From assembly GCA_947174735.1 (NCBI GenBank), contig CAMWKC010000002.1, positions 1-30,727 on the forward strand: DNA of 30,727 nt, in the 5' to 3' direction. The stretch comes from an uncultured Porphyromonadaceae bacterium (GTDB taxonomy: Bacteria > Bacteroidota > Bacteroidia > Bacteroidales > Muribaculaceae). Each line of letters begins with the position of its first letter. The first letter of the stretch is position 1. The notes under the pieces were generated by a model that had not been told where the DNA came from, searched no databases, and saw only the letters and a list, made by a program, of their open reading frames with translations. Of this stretch, positions 26,030 through 30,727 are shown one piece after another. Both the position numbers and the translations under genes were made by a program.

Positions 26030-26061
26030 CAAAATTACTACTTTTTTTCCACCCTGCCAAA
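26030..26061 (-). promoter_or_regulatory. Promoter of the pyr operon
   Basis: On the minus strand TTTG (26061-26058), exactly 20 bases, then TAATTTTG (26037-26030) is a full match to TTTG-N20-TAnnTTTG. Transcription should start near 26024, giving a leader of about 67 bases before pyrC that contains the hairpin at 25972-26007. Confidence 0.78.
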
Positions 26062-26089
26062 TCCCTCTCCTTTTTTCATTCAAGAAATC

Positions 26090-27667
26090 CTAATCCTCAA
26101 CCTTTTCGCTTATCCAGCCATCAAGTCGACGAGTAGAAGTGTTAAAATTAGCACCTATAAGATATATTTTCTTATCTGAAGCTAAATAAGGAAGCCAATA
26201 ATGTTTATTATGAATTTGGGCCATAGCCGCCTCAGCCGTTTTATCTATTTTAAATTCAAAAATATATACATAAATACTTGTACTCACCACAAGGTCTATG
26301 CGGCCGTCAGAAGTTTTCATTTCCATATTAACATAAAAGCCTAACAGAGTATAGAGCAGATATATAATATTTTGGAAATGCGATTCAGATGGTCTGTACT
26401 TCTCTGAATAAGGCACTCCGGCTACCATACTGGTCAAATGCTTCATAAAGCCCGGAATGTCGCCATTACGTACCTCTCTGACAAATGAAGCAATGTCAAA
26501 ATCAGTACGTGAAGGAACAGAAGCGGTATAAAACGGAAGCAAGTATTTCAGAAATCCCTGTTTTACTTCAGCATTAGGATAATCGAGTGTTACCATTCCT
26601 AACTCCCTATCATAACTGACCATCGTCAGATAACCTGATTGATAGAGAGCCGGTATAGGATCTTTGGTTACTATACCGGAAGATTTCAACACTTCCTCAC
26701 CCACTGTATATCCTGACAGATCTTTAAGTATCCAATCACCACTCCGAAGCAGTTTAACAAGATAACTCGGTGTACCGCTCTCAAACCAATAGTTATCCAT
26801 ACGATTAGCACTAAACACATTCATTAAGCTGAACGGATTGTAAATTCCTTCTGTACCCACGGCAAAATGATAACCGTCATAACGGTGTTTCAGTTCTTCA
26901 AACGTCTGATTAACAGTCAACCCTGTTTTCTCACTCAACAATCTGATTCCCTCAGTAAAATAAATTCTGAGTTCTCTGTCACTGATACCGCATAATCCGC
27001 TATAGGCCTCCTCAAAAGAAATATCCCGCAGATTATTGAGATCAGAAAATACAGATACTTTACTGAAACGTGCTACTCCTGTAAGCATAGCAAACTCTAT
27101 ATGGCGGTCTTCTGTCTTCAGAGTCGAATAAAAATCTCTTAGCACTACACGTAGTTCTTCCGCATAAACCTTATCGTCAATAGCATTGAGTAAAGGTTTA
27201 TCATATTCATCAACCAATATTACTACTTTCTTATTACTAGTCTCAGCTGCACGGCGTATTATTGACCCGAATCTCAGACCGGGTGAGGTATATGTATTAT
27301 TAATGCTATATTTCTTCTCCCACCTTTGCAAATATGAATCAAGCACCTCATTCAAACCTTCTATATTGCGATAATCTCCGGAATTAAGATCTATATGTAA
27401 TACCTCATGCGGCTCCCAGTCGTCTGCAAGAGTTGACAGAGCTAATCCTTCAAATAAATAACGCTTACCTTCATAATAAGCTTCTATCGTAGAAAGCAGA
27501 AGACTTTTTCCGAAACGACGCGGTCGTGACAGAAAGTAGAACTGTCCTTGTTTGATAAGCTTGTGTATATAAACTGTCTTATCAACATAAACATATCCAC
27601 CTTCTCTGATTTTAGCGAAAGTTTGTATTCCGACCGGATATTTCAATTCCCCGTCTGTCTGTTTCAT
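26090..27667 (-). CDS. AAA-ATPase-like protein with C-terminal PD-(D/E)XK domain
   Basis: This 525-residue protein belongs to the two-domain family common in anaerobic Bacteroidales (AAA-ATPase-like plus PDDEXK_9). The N-terminal part has YPVGIQTFAKIREGGYVYVD, a Walker A-like RPRRFGKSLLLS (48-59, Lys54) and Walker B VVILVDEYDKPLL (148-160, Asp153). The C-terminal nuclease-like core is GRIDLVV (Asp458) and IFEFKID (Glu471, Lys473). Members are usually multicopy and of unknown role; a link to mobile elements or defence is often supposed. It has its own promoter and lies just upstream of the pyr operon on the same strand. There is no sign of damage. Confidence 0.9.
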   Translation of the reverse strand: MKQTDGELKYPVGIQTFAKIREGGYVYVDKTVYIHKLIKQGQFYFLSRPRRFGKSLLLSTIEAYYEGKRYLFEGLALSTLADDWEPHEVLHIDLNSGDYRNIEGLNEVLDSYLQRWEKKYSINNTYTSPGLRFGSIIRRAAETSNKKVVILVDEYDKPLLNAIDDKVYAEELRVVLRDFYSTLKTEDRHIEFAMLTGVARFSKVSVFSDLNNLRDISFEEAYSGLCGISDRELRIYFTEGIRLLSEKTGLTVNQTFEELKHRYDGYHFAVGTEGIYNPFSLMNVFSANRMDNYWFESGTPSYLVKLLRSGDWILKDLSGYTVGEEVLKSSGIVTKDPIPALYQSGYLTMVSYDRELGMVTLDYPNAEVKQGFLKYLLPFYTASVPSRTDFDIASFVREVRNGDIPGFMKHLTSMVAGVPYSEKYRPSESHFQNIIYLLYTLLGFYVNMEMKTSDGRIDLVVSTSIYVYIFEFKIDKTAEAAMAQIHNKHYWLPYLASDKKIYLIGANFNTSTRRLDGWISEKVED

Positions 27668-27693
27668 ATTCGTTTCAAATTAAATTTTACAGA

Positions 27694-27725
27694 CAAAATT
27701 AACAATTGCCTTCTACACTTACAAT
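27694..27725 (-). promoter_or_regulatory. Promoter of the AAA-ATPase/PD-(D/E)XK gene
   Basis: On the minus strand ATTG (27725-27722), 20 bases, then TAATTTTG (27701-27694) is near consensus. It lies 26 bases before the start. A 10-bp inverted repeat (27706-27715 with 27738-27747) overlaps the -33 element and could be an operator. Confidence 0.6.
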
Positions 27726-27795
27726 AAAAATAAGAGATAGAAGGCAAGAAAATAGTAGATATTAACGGCTTTTATATTTTTTTGGGTATAAAGTA

Positions 27796-27827
27796 CTTGG
27801 CCTTTCCGATAAAACAAGCTAACTTTG
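27796..27827 (+). promoter_or_regulatory. Promoter before the Big2 lipoprotein leader
   Basis: CTTG (27796-27799), 20 bases, then TAACTTTG (27820-27827) is close to the Bacteroidetes consensus. It would produce a leader of about 180 bases. Confidence 0.6.
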
Positions 27828-27832
27828 CACCG

Positions 27833-28011
27833 TTTTTTGAAATAGCGTCTGTCCCAGACAACGCATAATGCACCCGCTTGGGTACAATAATGTATCTTCT
27901 TACTGGTGCAAACAAATGTGGAAGCGCAACTTAACTGCCCTGACACACACTTTGATAATTTCAGAATAAATCATCAAATCTAAACTAAATAAACTAAAAA
28001 AAGTAACAAGT
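27833..28011 (+). other. Long 5' leader, possibly structured
   Basis: No ORF of note lies in these 180 bases. Small hairpins are possible: GTCTG/CAGAC (27847-27851 with 27855-27859) and ACCC/GGGT (27872-27875 with 27880-27883), the second enclosed by TGCACC/GGTGCA (27869-27874 with 27906-27911). The last 60 bases are A-rich and unstructured. This could be an mRNA leader with a regulatory fold or a separate small RNA; it matches no riboswitch I recognise. Confidence 0.4.
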
Positions 28012-28788
28012 ATGAAAAAGTTTGCTTGGATGCTTGCCCTCGCTCTGCCTGTGGCTGCTACATTTACCTCTTGCGGTGATGATGACGACCAGAAATCAAT
28101 CACACTTAACAACACTACTGCAAGTGTAAACTATGAGAACACCATAGAACTTAAAGCTTCTGAGAAGAATGCTGTATGGAGTTCAAGCGATGAATTTATC
28201 GCTACTGTTAACGATAAGGGCGTAGTAACAGGTCATCACGTAGGTGAGGCTATCATAACTGCCTCTAAAGACGGTGCAAGCGCAAGCTGTAAGCTCACAG
28301 TTACAGAGACCAACCACGACTATGTGCTTCCTCTCATGACATGGAATGCTTCTTACACTGCAGTTAAGAATGCTGTTAACAATCTTGTACTTGACACTGA
28401 AAGCAGCAAGGAGAACGAGTTACTCGTTTACGGTACTGGCTCAGCTGACGGTTTCCCCTGGTACATTTACAACTTTGAGACTACCGGTCTGGCTTCTTCT
28501 TCTTTAACTGTTGAATTCACAGATGAGGAAAGCTATACTGATATATGCGATTATCTTGACCAGTACTTCAAGCAGATAAGCTTCAACGATGATACTTTTG
28601 TTGCCTCTTATGCTAATGCTAACAGTGTAGCCGACGCAAAGATTATAGCTGAAGTAAGCGCTGACTTCGAAAATAGTATCGTAACTGCTTCGTTTGTTCC
28701 AAATAACGGTACTCGTAGCTCAGTTAATGACTTCCGCGCTATCTTCGATACTCACAAAGCTATCGCTGCTCAGAAGGCTAATAAGTAA
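28012..28788 (+). CDS. Lipoprotein with Big2 (Ig-like) domain
   Basis: This 258-residue protein has a lipoprotein signal (lipobox FTSC, Cys21) followed by an acidic run, DDDD, of the kind linked to surface export in Bacteroidetes. Residues about 29-98 are a bacterial Ig-like domain of Big2 type (SITLNNTTASVNYENTIELK, then VWSSSDEFIATVNDKGVVTG and GEAIITASKDG). The C-terminal 155 residues are unassigned, with many Thr, Ser and aromatic residues. Uniform codon use and the strong promoter suggest high expression. It is 53 bases upstream of the Lys/Ala-repeat lipoprotein, so the two may be co-transcribed. The function is probably surface adhesion or binding, but is not shown. Confidence 0.83.
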   Translation: MKKFAWMLALALPVAATFTSCGDDDDQKSITLNNTTASVNYENTIELKASEKNAVWSSSDEFIATVNDKGVVTGHHVGEAIITASKDGASASCKLTVTETNHDYVLPLMTWNASYTAVKNAVNNLVLDTESSKENELLVYGTGSADGFPWYIYNFETTGLASSSLTVEFTDEESYTDICDYLDQYFKQISFNDDTFVASYANANSVADAKIIAEVSADFENSIVTASFVPNNGTRSSVNDFRAIFDTHKAIAAQKANK

Positions 28789-28841
28789 GCTGATTCCAAT
28801 AAGCGGATATCTTATATATTAACTTTTCATCTTTCGAACTC

Positions 28842-29387
28842 ATGAAAAAGTTGTTTTCAGTTTTCTGTGCTGGTGCTTTCGTAGCTCTAGCCACTTCATG
28901 CGGCGGTAATAATAATAAAGCTGCCGAAGATGACGCTACAGTTGTAGCTGCAGAAGAAGTAACTATGACCTGCGATTCATGCAATGACTGCAATGGTCAG
29001 TGCGGCAAGCCGGATTGCAAGTGTGATACTACCGTCACTGCTACCGAAGTAATCGAAGAGATTGCTGCTCCTGTAGAAGAAGCTAAGGACAAAGTGGAGG
29101 CAGTAGCAAAGGATGCTGCTAACAAGACTTCCAACGCTGCTAAAAAGGCAACTGATGCTGCCAAAAAAGCAACTGACGCTGCTAAAGATGCCGCTAAGAA
29201 AGCTACCGATGAGGCTAAGAACGCTGCTGATAAAGCTGTAGATGCAGCTGCTAACAAGGTTAATCAGGCTAAACAGGCTGCCATCAAGGCCACTAAAGAT
29301 GCTGAGAACGCTGTCAAAGATGCAGCTGCTGAGGAAAAAGCTAAGGCTCTCCGTGAGAAAATGAAAAACCGCAATAAGGAGAACTGA
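28842..29387 (+). CDS. Lipoprotein with cysteine cluster and Lys/Ala-rich repeat
   Basis: This 181-residue protein has a lipoprotein signal (lipobox ATSC, Cys20). A short cysteine cluster lies at 44-61 (Cys44, 47, 50, 54, 59, 61), a spacing suited to binding a metal or forming disulfides. From about 80 to 165 it is an Ala/Lys/Asp-rich helix with imperfect 7- to 11-residue repeats (AAKKATD, AAKDAAKKATDE, AAKNAADKA). This gives a long amphipathic helix like late-embryogenesis-abundant or apolipoprotein-like proteins. The end is basic (REKMKNRNKEN). No known family is recognised. A strong terminator follows at 29421-29473. Confidence 0.8.
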   Translation: MKKLFSVFCAGAFVALATSCGGNNNKAAEDDATVVAAEEVTMTCDSCNDCNGQCGKPDCKCDTTVTATEVIEEIAAPVEEAKDKVEAVAKDAANKTSNAAKKATDAAKKATDAAKDAAKKATDEAKNAADKAVDAAANKVNQAKQAAIKATKDAENAVKDAAAEEKAKALREKMKNRNKEN

Positions 29388-29420
29388 TAAACGAAGTAAC
29401 CAATCGGGTTGCTGATAAAT

Positions 29421-29473
29421 ATAAAACAGGAAAGACGTCGCAAACAACTATTGCGGCGTCTTTCCTGTTTTAT
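29421..29473 (+). terminator. Rho-independent terminator with 23-bp stem
   Basis: The arms 29421-29443 and 29451-29473 pair along 23 bases with one G-U pair and a 7-base loop; the right arm ends in a U-rich stretch. It lies 34 bases after the Lys/Ala-repeat gene and ahead of the MATE gene. Confidence 0.85.
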
Positions 29474-29546
29474 GTGTATCGGCCCCTCCGATATTTCGGA
29501 TTACTTCCACATTCCTTTCGGACTTCCCGCCGAATTTTCTGCCACT

Positions 29547-30727
29547 ATGGAAAAAACTATATCAAAGCCGCAGAATTCCGACCGTCTGCGCGAACTTGCC
29601 ACCGCACCGGTATGGCGTCTTTTAGTAAAGTACAGTCTACCCGCCGTAGTCGGTACTGTTGTCAGTGCTGTATATAACATCATTGACTCAATCGTAATCG
29701 GACATGCTATCGACGACCCTAATGTTGTAGCCGGTATCGCTGTCACATTTCCGGTAATGATGTTGGCCACAGCTCTCGGCATGCTTATCGGTGTCGGTGC
29801 GGCTACACGTATCAGTATTGTCATGGGACAGAAAGACAAACCTATGGCTGAATTGATATTAGGCAACTGCGTTATGCTTACCTGTGGTATCGGTCTGGCC
29901 TATATGGGAGTCTTTGCTGCTTTCCTCAATCCGTTGCTAAAACTTTTCGGCGCCTCACCTAATTCACTGCCTTACGCACGCGAGTTTCTGCTATGGGTAC
30001 TACCGGGTATGGTACTGATGAATCTTACATTCTCTTATAATAATGTGATGCGTGCAACAGGCTATCCCGGTAAGGCAATGTTTACCAATATAATAGGTGC
30101 TGTACTGAATGCTATCCTCGCACCTCTGTTTCTCTTTGTGTTTAAATGGGGAATACGTGGTGCAGCTATAGCCACAGACCTTTCTATGGTAGTTACTGCC
30201 TTCTTCGTGATGAGTCACTTCTTTAAGAAATCGAGTGAGCTACATTTCGTCCGCGGCACCTTCCGTCTACATGCAGATGTAATCAAGTCAGTCATATACA
30301 TAGGTATGGCACCTTTCCTTATCAGTGTGGCCGGTTCAGCTATAAATGCCATTGTCAATAACTCGTTGCTGAAATACGGTGGTGATGACGCTATAGCTTC
30401 TGTAGTAGTATTCAACCGTTTCGTCACAATCTTTGTCTTTATCGTAATGGGTATATGTCAGGGTATGCAACCTATATTAGGTTACAACTATGGCTCCGGA
30501 CGCTTCGATCGTCTGTTTCGTACTCTCTGGCTTGCAGCAGGTACAGCTGTTATAGTGACAACTACCGGTAGTCTTGTAGGTGCCTTTAACCCACGCACCA
30601 TAGCCTCAATGTTCATGCAGGACGAACAGCAGATAACATGTGCTATTAACTGTCTGAAGATAACTACCATGGGTTTCTGGATGGTCGGATTCCAAGTGGT
30701 ATGTACCAACTTCTTCCAATCTCTTGG
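29547..30727 (+). CDS. MATE-family multidrug/cation antiporter (truncated at window end)
   Basis: A plus-strand frame opens at the ATG at 29547 (MEKTISKPQNSDRLRELATA) and stays open to the window end, 393 codons, so the stop is outside. The product is a polytopic membrane protein. It has the MATE pattern YSLPAVVGTVVSAVYNIIDS, IGHAIDDPNVVAGIAVTFPV, GVGAATRISI and MGQKDKPMAE near the N-terminus, the FGASPNSLPYAREFL loop and the GICQGMQPILGYNYGSGRF stretch of the second half. MATE pumps export drugs or metabolites in exchange for Na+ or H+. The gene follows the terminator at 29421-29473, so it is transcribed separately. No promoter is seen in the 70 bases between. Confidence 0.92.
   Translation, partial: MEKTISKPQNSDRLRELATAPVWRLLVKYSLPAVVGTVVSAVYNIIDSIVIGHAIDDPNVVAGIAVTFPVMMLATALGMLIGVGAATRISIVMGQKDKPMAELILGNCVMLTCGIGLAYMGVFAAFLNPLLKLFGASPNSLPYAREFLLWVLPGMVLMNLTFSYNNVMRATGYPGKAMFTNIIGAVLNAILAPLFLFVFKWGIRGAAIATDLSMVVTAFFVMSHFFKKSSELHFVRGTFRLHADVIKSVIYIGMAPFLISVAGSAINAIVNNSLLKYGGDDAIASVVVFNRFVTIFVFIVMGICQGMQPILGYNYGSGRFDRLFRTLWLAAGTAVIVTTTGSLVGAFNPRTIASMFMQDEQQITCAINCLKITTMGFWMVGFQVVCTNFFQSL

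Noticed and set aside
24647..26083. Longer pyrC start at 26083
   Set aside because: It would translate through the terminator hairpin and the promoter; homology to class I dihydroorotases begins after the Met at 25957.
28977..29447. 156-codon minus-strand frame rich in Ser and Phe
   Set aside because: It is the reverse complement of the Lys/Ala repeat of the lipoprotein gene, so its composition is an artefact of that repeat.
1..30727. CRISPR array, rRNA or tRNA gene
   Set aside because: No regularly spaced repeats and no cloverleaf or ribosomal sequence were seen on either strand by eye; short or unusual RNAs could be missed.

Overview
The window looks like a chromosomal segment from a member of the Bacteroidales, with gut Muribaculaceae, Prevotella and Bacteroides relatives as the best guess. 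The evidence is indirect. Several promoters fit the Bacteroidetes form TTTG-N20-TAnnTTTG. There are many lipoproteins and outer-membrane beta-barrels of Bacteroidetes type, start codons are mostly A-rich with no Shine-Dalgarno sequence, and one secreted glycosidase has a type-IX-secretion-like tail. There are no rRNA or tRNA genes, no CRISPR array and no intact transposase.

Layout. (1) 144-7671, minus strand: a cell-envelope cluster of unknown function. In transcription order it holds an LPP20-like lipoprotein, a DUF5683-like protein with an LPP20-like half, a BACON/LamG-type lipoprotein, a transglutaminase-like secreted protein, a lipoprotein, an SH3-domain secreted protein and a small membrane protein. 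(2) 7672-8045: a regulatory region in which two 21-bp identical inverted repeats flank a promoter-bearing segment, followed by a 31-codon ORF. (3) 8046-12021: an HAD phosphatase, a GH53 endo-galactanase, a hipBA toxin-antitoxin pair and dtd. (4) 12385-19116, plus strand: a surface module of two outer-membrane beta-barrels separated by a lipid-anchored TPR/transmembrane/HTH regulator and a small lipoprotein. It is followed by a MITE-like element and an Rpn-type PD-(D/E)XK protein. (5) 20468-25957, minus strand: a six-gene pyrimidine operon, pyrC-pyrK-pyrD-pyrF-pyrE-pyrB, covering every step from carbamoyl phosphate to UMP. A good promoter and an attenuator-like hairpin precede pyrC. PyrB carries a C-terminal zinc domain that looks transplanted from PyrI. 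(6) 26090-27667: an AAA-ATPase/PD-(D/E)XK protein. (7) 27796-30727, plus strand: a Big2-domain lipoprotein behind a long, possibly structured leader, a lipoprotein with a cysteine cluster and a Lys/Ala repeat, and the start of a MATE transporter cut off by the window end.

How it fits together. The pyrimidine operon is the only complete metabolic unit. The envelope cluster has no Bacteroidetes-type promoter facing it in the intergenic region ahead of it, while the segment between the inverted repeats carries one facing the other way. That suggests, without proving it, a phase-variable ON/OFF switch. Most transcription units end at long perfect or near-perfect inverted repeats, four of them with arms of 20-23 bp.
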